A stretch of 14,430 nucleotides of DNA, taken from assembly GCA_043820045.1 (NCBI GenBank), contig JBDREF010000194.1:1-14430 (forward strand), given 5' to 3'. Position 1 is the first letter of the stretch. Each line of letters begins with the position of its first letter. A program made the translations under genes and the position numbers. The DNA comes from JBDREF01 sp043820045 (lineage in GTDB: Bacteria > Planctomycetota > Phycisphaerae > Sedimentisphaerales > Anaerobacaceae). Below the pieces are notes generated by a model. That model did not search any database, had not been told where the DNA came from, and saw only the letters and a list, made by a program, of their open reading frames with translations. Positions 6,724 through 12,797 of the stretch are shown here, in pieces.

Positions 6724-6738
6724 TAATCAATAATCATT
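6724..6738 (-). repeat. Right arm of inverted repeat flanking the four-helix-bundle gene
   Basis: TAATCAATAATCATT is the exact reverse complement of 6283-6297. It lies just past the U-run that ends the SRP RNA, so the unit appears to have landed at the SRP RNA 3' end. Confidence 0.8.
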
Positions 6739-6743
6739 CAAAA

Positions 6744-6843
6744 AGGTGGCCGGGTTTACCACAGCACAACCAAGCACACGTTTATGGCTGCTCGGTTCCC
6801 CGCCTGACCAGGTTCACGGGCTCGGTCTGCATGGGACCCGGCC
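6744..6843 (-). ncRNA. ffs: Signal recognition particle RNA, small bacterial type (4.5S-like)
   Basis: The minus strand folds as one long hairpin of about 100 nt. The ends pair perfectly (6836-6843 with 6748-6755, GGCCGGGT / ACCCGGCC). The tip carries the universal Ffh-binding domain: CCTGGTCAGG on the 5' side, a GGAA tetraloop within CGGGGAACCG, and AGCAGCC on the 3' side. These match the conserved GGUCAGG / AGCAGCC internal loops of bacterial 4.5S RNA. There is no room for an Alu domain, so it is the short form. The RNA pairs with Ffh to target ribosomes making membrane proteins. Five U residues follow the terminal stem (6744-6740), so the stem may also act as terminator. Its position ahead of dnaX matches the scr-dnaX order of Bacillus subtilis. 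Exact ends are estimated from the pairing. Confidence 0.93.
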
Positions 6844-6972
6844 GAAAATAATCGATTCCGTCCTCAGTGGACATTCGATATTGATGGTCGATTACCGGTA
6901 AGTCAGCAATATAATCCGATACGCGGCCAGTATAGCGACGGGAGAAGCAATTTTCTACAAAAAGATTTTAAT

Positions 6973-7001
6973 TTGACAAATTTTGTTTCAAAGGCTATTT
7001 T
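6973..7001 (+). promoter_or_regulatory. Sigma-70-type promoter of the ferredoxin gene
   Basis: A consensus TTGACA (6973-6978) and TATTTT (6996-7001) are separated by exactly 17 bases. Transcription would start near 7008 and give a leader of about 120 nt before the ferredoxin ATG. Confidence 0.75.
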
Positions 7002-7007
7002 CTGCTC

Positions 7008-7130
7008 GAACGAAACCTGACACGTGAACGGCAAGTCAGGTAAGGCGACTGCAGTGACGCCCAACTGTTGGTCAATATGAGCCGGGGTAAGACGGGCGAA
7101 GGATCTCTGATGTAAAGAAGGAGAGTCATT
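7008..7130 (+). other. Long structured 5' leader of the ferredoxin mRNA
   Basis: Between the predicted start and the ribosome site several hairpins can form in a row: CCTGAC / GTCAGG (7016-7021 / 7035-7040), GGCG / CGCC around 7044-7061, and CCAAC / GTTGG (7061-7071). A G-rich segment follows at 7081-7100, then AAGGAG (7118-7123), seven bases before ATG 7131. I cannot match it to a known riboswitch class. It could be a regulatory leader or simply a folded UTR. Confidence 0.35.
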
Positions 7131-7313
7131 ATGATGGTCAGAATTGAGGATACCTGCACGGCCTGTGGTCTTTGTGTTGACACCTGTCCTGAAGTTTTCG
7201 ACATGGGGGATGAAGCTGCGATTGTTACCGTTGATGAGGTTCCCGCCGAGCACGAGGATGCCGTGCAGCAGGCTGCCGACGAATGCCCCGTTGAGGCAAT
7301 CGTCATAGAATAG
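7131..7313 (+). CDS. Small [4Fe-4S] ferredoxin
   Basis: This 60-residue soluble electron carrier has one cluster site: C9, C12 and C15 of CTACGLC plus C52 of the distal ECPVEAI motif. C19 (in DTCPEVF) is a fifth cysteine at the place of the lost second cluster, as in Desulfovibrio-type monocluster ferredoxins; its usual disulfide partner is not present. The protein is acidic, as expected for a docking redox carrier. It resembles ferredoxins of anaerobes that feed low-potential reactions; the partner cannot be told. ATG 7131 has AAGGAG seven bases upstream; a second ATG at 7134 is also possible. It stands alone, with its own promoter and leader, and converges with proC. Confidence 0.95.
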   Translation: MMVRIEDTCTACGLCVDTCPEVFDMGDEAAIVTVDEVPAEHEDAVQQAADECPVEAIVIE

Positions 7314-7354
7314 GCGAAAGCGCATTCCGGCAGGCTCAACGGTCGACAACTAAT

Positions 7355-7376
7355 GCATCGCAGGGATTTGCGATGC
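7355..7376. terminator. Perfect hairpin between convergent ferredoxin and proC genes
   Basis: GCATCGCA (7355-7362) and TGCGATGC (7369-7376) form an 8-bp stem with a six-base loop. It lies 42 bp past the ferredoxin stop, between convergent genes, so it may end transcription from either side. There is no clear T-run on either strand, so it would be a non-canonical terminator. The rest of 7377-7515 holds only a wide-spaced inverted repeat (CTGCCGGC 7440-7447, GCCGGCAG 7489-7496). Confidence 0.4.
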
Positions 7377-7515
7377 TGTTCGGGCGTCGCCGGATAGCTA
7401 TTTTCCATGGCGGTGCAGGATGTGGAGTACTCAGCCTTCCTGCCGGCGCAGCATCAACACGCCCGGCAAGAAGAACGTGCCCCCGATGGCCGGCAGTTGG
7501 GGCCGGTGTTATTGT

Positions 7516-8325
7516 CTATTTTGAAAGTTCCCTTCCCCGATCGCGTGCCCTGGTAATGGCGGCTGATATCAGATCGCTGATCCCGCCTTCCGTGAAGACC
7601 TTTATCGCTGCTTCTGTTGTTCCGCCTGGTGAAGTAACCTTCCTGCGTAGCTCGGCCGGGCTCTCACCGTTCTTGTCGGCTTCAACTGCAAGCAGTCCCG
7701 CTCCTTTGGCGGTTTGCAGGACCAGGTCTTTGGCGACGGCTTCGGTCAGGCCCAGCTTGACTGCGGCTTTTACCATCTCTTCCATTAAGAGGAAATAGTA
7801 GGCTGGCCCGCTGCCGCTCACCGCCGTTACTGCGTCGATCAAGTCTTCATCGTCGACAACAACTGCTTTGCCAACCGATGAGAAGATGGACATGGCTTTT
7901 TCGAGAAGCGGTTTTGCCTGCTCGTTGGCGAAGAGTGCACTGGCTCCTTCGCCGATCAGCGCCGGCGTATTGGGCATTACACGGACTATTGCAACCTTGC
8001 CCAGAACCGCAGCGATATTTGCGACCTTAATCCCTGCCGCAATCGATATAAAGAGGGTATCGGTACCGACGGCGCTTTTGATACTCTCAAGCGCATCGGT
8101 CATATTCTGAGGTTTGATACTCAGGACGACCGTTTCGGCCTTTGCCGCCAGTTCAGCGTTGGCGGCGACTGGAATCGCTCCATATTTTTGGGCGAGGTAT
8201 TCAAGACGCTCGGTTCTGATGTCACTGACCAAGACACTCTCGGGCGCATAAATGTTGGCCGCTACTATGCCCTTTATCAGGGCCTCAGCCATATTTCCGC
8301 CGCCGATGAAGCCAATTGTGCTCAC
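7516..8325 (-). CDS. proC: Pyrroline-5-carboxylate reductase
   Basis: This 269-residue enzyme reduces 1-pyrroline-5-carboxylate to L-proline with NAD(P)H, the last step of proline synthesis. The length equals that of E. coli ProC. The N-terminal Rossmann motif is GFIGGGNMAEALIKGI (5-20). The dinucleotide domain continues with VVLSIKPQNM and VRVMPNTPALIGEGASAL. The C-terminal dimer and active-site domain has AVSGSGPAYYFLLMEEM and the family signature VTSPGGTTEAAIKVF. The start codon is GTG at 8325, preceded by AAGGAG six bases upstream. It diverges from the flavin-reductase-like gene; about 90 bp separate them, so the two share a regulatory gap. No other proline gene is nearby. Confidence 0.97.
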   Translation of the reverse strand: MSTIGFIGGGNMAEALIKGIVAANIYAPESVLVSDIRTERLEYLAQKYGAIPVAANAELAAKAETVVLSIKPQNMTDALESIKSAVGTDTLFISIAAGIKVANIAAVLGKVAIVRVMPNTPALIGEGASALFANEQAKPLLEKAMSIFSSVGKAVVVDDEDLIDAVTAVSGSGPAYYFLLMEEMVKAAVKLGLTEAVAKDLVLQTAKGAGLLAVEADKNGESPAELRRKVTSPGGTTEAAIKVFTEGGISDLISAAITRARDRGRELSK

Positions 8326-8335
8326 TTCTTTCTCC

Positions 8336-8364
8336 TTGTCAGAACGGGTCAGAAGATTTATAAT
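8336..8364 (+). promoter_or_regulatory. Sigma-70-type promoter of the flavin-reductase-like gene
   Basis: TTGTCA (8336-8341) and a perfect TATAAT (8359-8364) are exactly 17 bases apart. The predicted start near 8371 leaves a 45-nt leader. The -35 overlaps the proC ribosome site on the other strand. Confidence 0.7.
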
Positions 8365-8415
8365 CCAACGGTAGTTTTTCTGCCGCCAATATAGAATCAG
8401 TTAGGGAGAAAAGCA

Positions 8416-8940
8416 ATGCAAAAACACGTTGAATATTCCGACGCAATCAAGACCAAGTATCCCGAACAAGTGGTGATAGCCATCGCCAAAGACGCCAACG
8501 GCAAAGCCAATCCCGTCACGTTGGGCTGGACAATGATTACATCCGGCAACCCGGCGATGATGGCGATAGCCGTCGCAAAGAAACATTATTCGACCGAGGC
8601 GATAGCTCACTCCAAGTGCTTTACCATTGCGTTCCCGTCCTCAGAGATGGCCGATGCGGCTTTATTTTTCGGCTCACGATCCGGCAGGAAAGTGGACAAG
8701 TTCGCCGAATTCGATGCGCAGCATGGCCAGGCCCATTGTAAGACCGAGCCGGCGAAGGAAATTGACTCTGTGCTCCTGACCGACGCAGTGGCCAATTTCG
8801 AATGCACGCTCGAATCGCAGGTGCCTGCCGGCGACCACATGATTTTCATCGGCACGGTGGTCTGCTCACACATGAACACCGAGCCTAAAAAACGGCTCTA
8901 CACCGTCGGTCCCGGCCACAAATTGGGTGCTGTTTCCTGA
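8416..8940 (+). CDS. Flavin reductase-like FMN-binding split-barrel protein
   Basis: This soluble 174-residue protein has the flavin-reductase-like (flavoredoxin) fold. The pattern NPVTLGWTMITSGNPAMMAIAVAKKHYSTEAIAHSKCFTIAFPS (32-75) followed by ALFFGSRSGRKVDKF is the FMN-binding half. The second half has FECTLESQVPAGDHMIFIGTVV (128-149). Relatives bind FMN as dimers and pass electrons from NAD(P)H or ferredoxin-type donors to flavins or other acceptors. The substrate here is unknown. ATG 8416 has AGGGAG upstream. A ferredoxin gene lies about 1.1 kb away, which may or may not be relevant. It converges with the sigma factor gene, with only 42 bp between their stops and no visible terminator. 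Confidence 0.88.
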   Translation: MQKHVEYSDAIKTKYPEQVVIAIAKDANGKANPVTLGWTMITSGNPAMMAIAVAKKHYSTEAIAHSKCFTIAFPSSEMADAALFFGSRSGRKVDKFAEFDAQHGQAHCKTEPAKEIDSVLLTDAVANFECTLESQVPAGDHMIFIGTVVCSHMNTEPKKRLYTVGPGHKLGAVS

Positions 8941-8982
8941 AGATGCGGGGCATTTCAGTTGGACGGCGGAAGCGAATTTGGG

Positions 8983-10677
8983 TCAGCTTGTGAGCAGCTC
9001 GAATTCTTCGATGCTGAGGGACTGCCTGAGTTTCTGCAGGGCGAGCAGTTCGATCTGACGCACTCTTTCTTTGCTCAGGCCGAGTTCGGCGCCGATTTCC
9101 TGCAATGTCTTAGTCTCTTTTCTTATCGGTGAGCCAACCAGACCGAAGCGATTCAGAATTATATACTGCTCACGCTCGGTGAGGTTGTCTTCGATTACCT
9201 GGGTCAGGCTTCGGTGCGCCTGTTCCATCGCTGAAAAATCCACGGCATCTTCCGTTTTCAGGTCGCGATGGATGTTTGCCAGCGATGCTGTTGTGGTCTT
9301 GTCGAGCCGCCCTGAGCGAGCCGGAACCTTGCGGGCGAAATCCTTTGCTATTATCCATGAGGCAAAAGTGGCGAATCGAAATCCTCTGCTGTAGTCGAAC
9401 TTCTCGACTGCCCGCATCAGAGAGATGTTGCCCTCGCTGACCAGGTCGAGCAGGCTTGTTCCGCTGACGTTATGTTTGCGTGCAATACCAACCACAAGTC
9501 GCAGGTTTGCCTCTATTATCCTTCTCTGTATCTCTTCAGCCTGTGCCATGTAGTGTTCTATACGGCGGAGCCTGGTACCCGAGACCGCTGTCGGCTTCAT
9601 GCCGGTGCGCAACCGGCAGGCGAGGAACTTCAGGTAGTTGTACCGGCGAAACATCTCAACTTCACGCTCTCTATTGAGCACGGGCGTCTCTTTCAACGTG
9701 CGCAAGTATTCCGATATGGAGCCGGCGGCCAGCTTGGCGGGCTCGACATTCGTACGAACCGAGGACTCCGCGCTGACTGCGGATTTGGCCAGGAGTTTTG
9801 CCTCGGCATCTTCCTGGAGAAACTCATCACTGGCGACGAATTCGATTCTCCGTGCCAGTATTGCTCTTGCTCTTCGCTGGTTAATGATCCGGTATATCGA
9901 ACTCTTGTTTCTATTGAAACGCCTCGTCAGCTCCTTGATATCGCAGCCCTGTTTGTACAGCCTGTACATCTCAGCGGCGTCGGCCGGCTCTATCACGCCC
10001 GAGGATTTCCTGAAAATGACTTTGTCCGGATTGGCCTTATCGTAATTGAGCAGCGTGTATCTTATGGTTTCGTGGCACTTTCCGGTCTTGGCGCTTATTC
10101 TGTCTATGATCTGGCGGCGGGAGATGTTTGTACGGGCAGTCAGCCTGGCGGCCTGGTTGACAATCTGCTGTTTTTGCTCTTCTGTCAGCCGGGTGAAGCT
10201 TTTTGCCTGGTTGATAAGGTTCGGATTTGCGTCAAGGAACTCATCGATCTTTGACTGCAGGAAGCCGAAACGCTTTATGCCGTCGTCAAAGACATATTTT
10301 CGCGCGATCAGACCTTGTTTGCGCCAGCGGTAAATAGTCTTGGTCGATACCGACATGTCTTCGGCGAGCTGTTCGGTAGTGTAAATTCTCTCGCTTTGTT
10401 CGGCGATGGGGCGGGCGAGCCTGCCGCTCAATTTGGAAATGAAGACTCTCAGATCTTCCAGAAGTTCGTCGCCCTTGATAAGCTCGCTGCGATCCGGACT
10501 CTTGGGATGAAAACCCGTGATGCGAAAGCAGACGAACTCGAAAGGGTATTCTTTCTCCTTGTCGATAATTGCAAAGAGCTTCTCGGCTGCACCGAGCTGC
10601 TTTCGCCGTTTCTTCTCCGGCGTAAATCGCAGTTGCATCAACAATTGCGCCAGGTTATGGCTCTTTATCCGTCGCAT
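8983..10677 (-). CDS. Sigma-70 family factor with long N-terminal helix-turn-helix extension
   Basis: The C-terminal 250 residues of this 564-residue protein are a sigma-70 factor: region 1.2 (SISEYLRTLKETPVLNRERE, 320-339), region 2.1-2.3 (RRIIEANLRLVVGIARKH, 385-402; LLDLVSEGNISLMRAVEKFD, 409-428; RGFRFATFASW, 431-441) and region 4 (LTEREQYIILNRFGL, 499-513; TLQEIGAELGLSKERVRQIE, 524-543). Region 3 is reduced to a short linker. Region 2.4, which reads the -10 box, is unusual: the common WWIRQAITRAI is WIIAKDFARKVP here. The N-terminal 300 residues hold an excisionase/MerR-like HTH (YTTEQLAEDMSVSTKTIYRW, 99-118, to about 150), a second HTH-like stretch (183-212) and a resolvase-like HTH (AEMYRLYKQGCDIKELTRRF, 235-254, to 275). 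It may combine promoter recognition with operator-type DNA binding. ATG 10677 lacks a ribosome site; an extended -10 (TGATAAAAT) lies about 13 bases upstream, so the mRNA could be nearly leaderless. Confidence 0.88.
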   Translation of the reverse strand: MRRIKSHNLAQLLMQLRFTPEKKRRKQLGAAEKLFAIIDKEKEYPFEFVCFRITGFHPKSPDRSELIKGDELLEDLRVFISKLSGRLARPIAEQSERIYTTEQLAEDMSVSTKTIYRWRKQGLIARKYVFDDGIKRFGFLQSKIDEFLDANPNLINQAKSFTRLTEEQKQQIVNQAARLTARTNISRRQIIDRISAKTGKCHETIRYTLLNYDKANPDKVIFRKSSGVIEPADAAEMYRLYKQGCDIKELTRRFNRNKSSIYRIINQRRARAILARRIEFVASDEFLQEDAEAKLLAKSAVSAESSVRTNVEPAKLAAGSISEYLRTLKETPVLNREREVEMFRRYNYLKFLACRLRTGMKPTAVSGTRLRRIEHYMAQAEEIQRRIIEANLRLVVGIARKHNVSGTSLLDLVSEGNISLMRAVEKFDYSRGFRFATFASWIIAKDFARKVPARSGRLDKTTTASLANIHRDLKTEDAVDFSAMEQAHRSLTQVIEDNLTEREQYIILNRFGLVGSPIRKETKTLQEIGAELGLSKERVRQIELLALQKLRQSLSIEEFELLTS

Positions 10678-10709
10678 AGTCCGTCTTGTATTTTATCAGA
10701 ATCGGGCGC

Positions 10710-10738
10710 AAAAAAACAGCCGCATGAACGGCTGTTTT
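10710..10738 (-). terminator. Intrinsic terminator after the corrinoid protein gene
   Basis: On the minus strand CAGCCG and CGGCTG (10734-10729 / 10722-10717) form a stem around TTCATG, preceded by A-rich sequence and followed by seven T (10716-10710). It ends transcription coming from the corrinoid gene, 33 bp before the sigma factor ATG. The four T on the plus side could also serve the opposite direction. The 120 bp between it and the corrinoid stop show nothing recognisable. Confidence 0.85.
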
Positions 10739-10858
10739 ATACTTCATCATAAGGTTCTGCAAATCCTACGGACCTGCAAAACAATATCTATGAGTAAGGC
10801 TTGAGAAATTCCATACCCTGGTCTCTGCCCAGCAAGGGCTTATGTGCGGCGACCTTTC

Positions 10859-11485
10859 TCATGCGACGAGGCTCTTGGCTGTGTCAACCGCTGACGCGGC
10901 GTCCGGTGCAAAACCGTCGGCTCCGATCCTGTCGGCATAATCCTGCGTCACGGGCGCGCCGCCGATCATAACCTTTACCGGGACGCCGGCTTCCTTCAGC
11001 GCCTTTATGGTCTTTTCCATGCCGGGCATCGTTGTAGTTAATAAAGCGCTCATGCCGACTAAATGGGCCTTCGCAGCTTTGGCCTGCTCGACGAACTTCT
11101 CGGGTCCGACGTCCACACCGAGGTCGATAACCTCAAAGCCGGCACCTTTGAGCATCATTGCGACGAGGTTCTTGCCGATATCGTGCAGGTCGCCCTGGAC
11201 AGTTCCTATCAGCAGCTTTCCGATCGGCTCGACGCCGGCTTTGACAAGCTCCGGCTCGAGAAATTCCATCGCCATTTTCATCGCGCGCGCAGCGATAAGC
11301 ACCTCGGGGATGTAGATTTCGTTCTTCTTGAACCTGGCGCCGACTACGTCCATGCCTGCGATAAGCCCTTCGTCGAGAACGCTCTTCGGTGCCGTGCCCT
11401 CGCCGAGAGCTGCTTTCGTAATCTCTACCGAAGCTTTTTGGTCGCCTCTTATCACTGCATCCGCCAATGCTTTCAAATCTGCCAT
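10859..11485 (-). CDS. Methyltransferase-type corrinoid (B12-binding) protein
   Basis: This 208-residue protein has the two-domain build of MtbC/MttC/MtmC-type corrinoid proteins and of the cobalamin module of methionine synthase. The helical cap is at about 1-85 (EIYIPEVLIAARAMKMAMEF, 56-75). The Rossmann-like cobalamin domain is at 88-205, with GDLHDIGKNLV (98-108), whose H101 would be the lower cobalt ligand of the DxHxxG motif, then GMSALLTTTMPGM (144-156) and MIGGAPVT (173-180). Such proteins carry a methyl group on cobalt between a substrate-specific methyltransferase and a second one acting on a thiol or tetrahydrofolate. Neither partner is visible within this window, so the substrate (methylamine, methoxy compound or other) is open. 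ATG 11485 has GAGG eight bases upstream. It has its own promoter and terminator, so it appears monocistronic. Confidence 0.93.
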   Translation of the reverse strand: MADLKALADAVIRGDQKASVEITKAALGEGTAPKSVLDEGLIAGMDVVGARFKKNEIYIPEVLIAARAMKMAMEFLEPELVKAGVEPIGKLLIGTVQGDLHDIGKNLVAMMLKGAGFEVIDLGVDVGPEKFVEQAKAAKAHLVGMSALLTTTMPGMEKTIKALKEAGVPVKVMIGGAPVTQDYADRIGADGFAPDAASAVDTAKSLVA

Positions 11486-11551
11486 TCCTGTTTACCTCAC
11501 TAAGAATCAACTGTCCTGCTCACATTCGTTTGTCCAACAACCGGAGCGTTC

Positions 11552-11580
11552 ATTAGACATCATTTCCAACTTCAGGACAA
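11552..11580 (-). promoter_or_regulatory. Promoter of the corrinoid protein gene
   Basis: On the minus strand TTGTCC (11580-11575) and TCTAAT (11557-11552) are 17 bases apart. Transcription would start near 11545, about 60 nt before the ATG. The A/T palindrome at 11583-11602 lies directly upstream of the -35. Confidence 0.55.
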
Positions 11581-11582
11581 GT

Positions 11583-11602
11583 GCCAAAAAAGATTTTTTG
11601 GC
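11583..11602. promoter_or_regulatory. A/T-core palindrome next to the corrinoid gene promoter
   Basis: GCCAAAAAA and TTTTTTGGC are perfect 9-bp arms around a two-base centre. With no loop it is unlikely as an RNA hairpin, but it has the form of a dimeric repressor or activator site, or a bent-DNA UP-like element. Its location two bases from the predicted -35 supports a control site. Confidence 0.4.
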
Positions 11603-11943
11603 CGTGAAAAAGTCGCATTACAATGCAAGTAACGGTGCAATGTCCGCCGGGCGGGCGTGGGGATTTCGGCAAATGGTTCACATGCTTTGTGCCCTCAGGC
11701 AGTATGTCCAGTGTGAGTTCACAAACTATATAGGACTTGCCAACTTAACGATTCCTATAAAAAACCCGCATTTGAGAACGCAAATCACGCCTCGGAATTG
11801 AAAAGGCGACTTGTGTAAAGCCGCATATCAGTAATGCCGATAGTGACAAAAGTTATGTCGGAGGCATAGAGCACGAGAAATCCTTGTTCTGTCAATGGTA
11901 GTGAAAAAATGCCAGATACCGTGGCTAATGAAGAGGGTGAACG
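11603..11943. other. Gene-free stretch between divergent transcripts
   Basis: No convincing coding frame or RNA gene is seen here. It separates the corrinoid gene (minus) from the amidase-like gene (plus). A stem-loop can form at 11834-11867: either ATGCC with GGCAT (11834-11838 / 11863-11867) or CCGATA with TGTCGG plus TGAC / GTTA around an AAAA loop. It lies 77 bp before the next ATG, so it may be in that mRNA leader. No clear plus-strand promoter could be chosen. Confidence 0.35.
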
Positions 11944-12534
11944 ATGACAGTCCAGTCCAGGCAGACAAAAGTCCTCATGGCGCTGCTGGTTTCAATCATA
12001 TTCGGAGGAGCAATCCTGAGTGCCTTGGGCCATAATCCTCCGTCCGCCGGCGCGTTCTGCCTTTCCCGATACTATCGTCTCGTCCCTGTTGAAAAAGCAA
12101 TAGAATCGCGAGCCGCCCACTACGCATGGCGCTGGAAGCGGATTGAGATTTACTACAGCGGCGGCGGGTCTCAGGGACAGGAGGACGGAAGTTCCGGCGA
12201 AGGCGTCAGGCAACTGGGTTCTTTGGGCGGCGTTGTCGGACCGCAGGACATCAATTGTCATTTGATTATTTGCGACGGTTATGTCGGCCGTGACGGTCAA
12301 ATACAGCCGACCGAAAAGTGGGAAAGGCAATCGCCGGTGATTCGTCAGTCCCAGGATCCGTTACGGGCGGCCGCTGAAAATGAGAATACCGTCTTCATCT
12401 GCATAATAACCAATGACAAGGCAAATCGCCCGACGGCCTTCCAGATAATAAGGACCGAGGCGCTTGTTCAAGAATTGTGCAGGAGGTTTGAGATTGGCTC
12501 CGGGTCTATTCTGTACCCGAATAACTGGCAGTAA
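11944..12534 (+). CDS. Membrane-anchored, degenerate amidase/PGRP-like protein
   Basis: This 196-residue protein starts with a short basic stretch and one membrane helix (VLMALLVSIIFGGAILSALG, 10-29). The rest resembles the N-acetylmuramoyl-L-alanine amidase (Amidase_2/PGRP) fold: WKRIEIYYSG (64-73) for the usual WxxIVIHHSA, INCHLIICDGYVGRDGQIQP (103-122) with KWERQ for the YHFVIGNGxGxxDGxIxxxxRW block, and NTVFICIITND (148-158) then RPTAFQIIRTEALVQELCRR (162-181) for the IGICLVGNF / PTxxQ block. The zinc ligands are missing: HH is YY, and the chain ends (YPNNWQ) before the HR...CPG motif; the catalytic tyrosine of YHF is Cys. It is probably inactive and may bind peptidoglycan or partners. 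GAGG seven bases before ATG 11944 fits the start. It precedes mreB on the same strand, which suggests a cell-wall role. The fold call is by pattern only. Confidence 0.65.
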   Translation: MTVQSRQTKVLMALLVSIIFGGAILSALGHNPPSAGAFCLSRYYRLVPVEKAIESRAAHYAWRWKRIEIYYSGGGSQGQEDGSSGEGVRQLGSLGGVVGPQDINCHLIICDGYVGRDGQIQPTEKWERQSPVIRQSQDPLRAAAENENTVFICIITNDKANRPTAFQIIRTEALVQELCRRFEIGSGSILYPNNWQ

Positions 12535-12708
12535 CGACGAACTTTCCTTCAGCGGAACCGCTCAAAGCGGCGGCCAGAGACTTCCGCGGCTGTCCATTGC
12601 GCTTCTATATAGGACTCAAGAATTTTCTGCCCCCATAATAACCCCCATGAACCGCCCAAACTGCGGGTGTACGCGCACGGACAAATCTATGTAAAGTAGC
12701 TTTTTTGC

Positions 12709-12737
12709 AACGCCGAACTACAAGTGGTTTCGGTGTT
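12709..12737 (+). other. Hairpin in the leader of mreB
   Basis: AACGCCGAA (12709-12717) pairs with TTCGGTGTT (12729-12737), nine pairs including one G-U, with an 11-base loop. It lies 60 bp before the mreB start and has no T-run after it, so it is a leader structure rather than a terminator. The rest of the 263-bp gap (12535-12797) shows small GC-rich inverted repeats near 12551-12570 and a weak TATGTA at 12688, but no clear promoter. Confidence 0.35.
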
Positions 12738-12797
12738 ATGTTAACGAAAAGTATGTCGTTGGCGCCGGACAAATGGAAATTATCAAAGGAATTGAAA

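Noticed and set aside
6845..6850. TATTTT as the -10 box of the SRP RNA on the minus strand
   Set aside because: It lies only one or two bases before the paired 5' end of the RNA, too close for a start at 6843, and no -35 is seen at 16-18 bases.
7016..7123. Cobalamin riboswitch in the ferredoxin leader
   Set aside because: A weak resemblance to a B12-box-like string (AGCCGGGG...) was considered, but the leader is too short, the other conserved blocks are absent, and the gene is not a cobalamin gene.
9472..10254. Plus-strand open frame of 260 codons opposite the sigma factor gene
   Set aside because: The minus-strand gene has clear sigma motifs over the same bases; the plus-strand translation matches nothing and has no ribosome site.
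11712..11723. CRP/FNR-like site TGTGA-GT-TCACA
   Set aside because: The arms are only five bases and the spacer is two bases, not the six expected for CRP or four for FNR; no supporting promoter lies at the right distance.
12464..12694. 76-codon plus-strand frame between the amidase-like gene and mreB
   Set aside because: It overlaps the end of the preceding gene in another frame, has low-complexity composition and no ribosome site or family resemblance.
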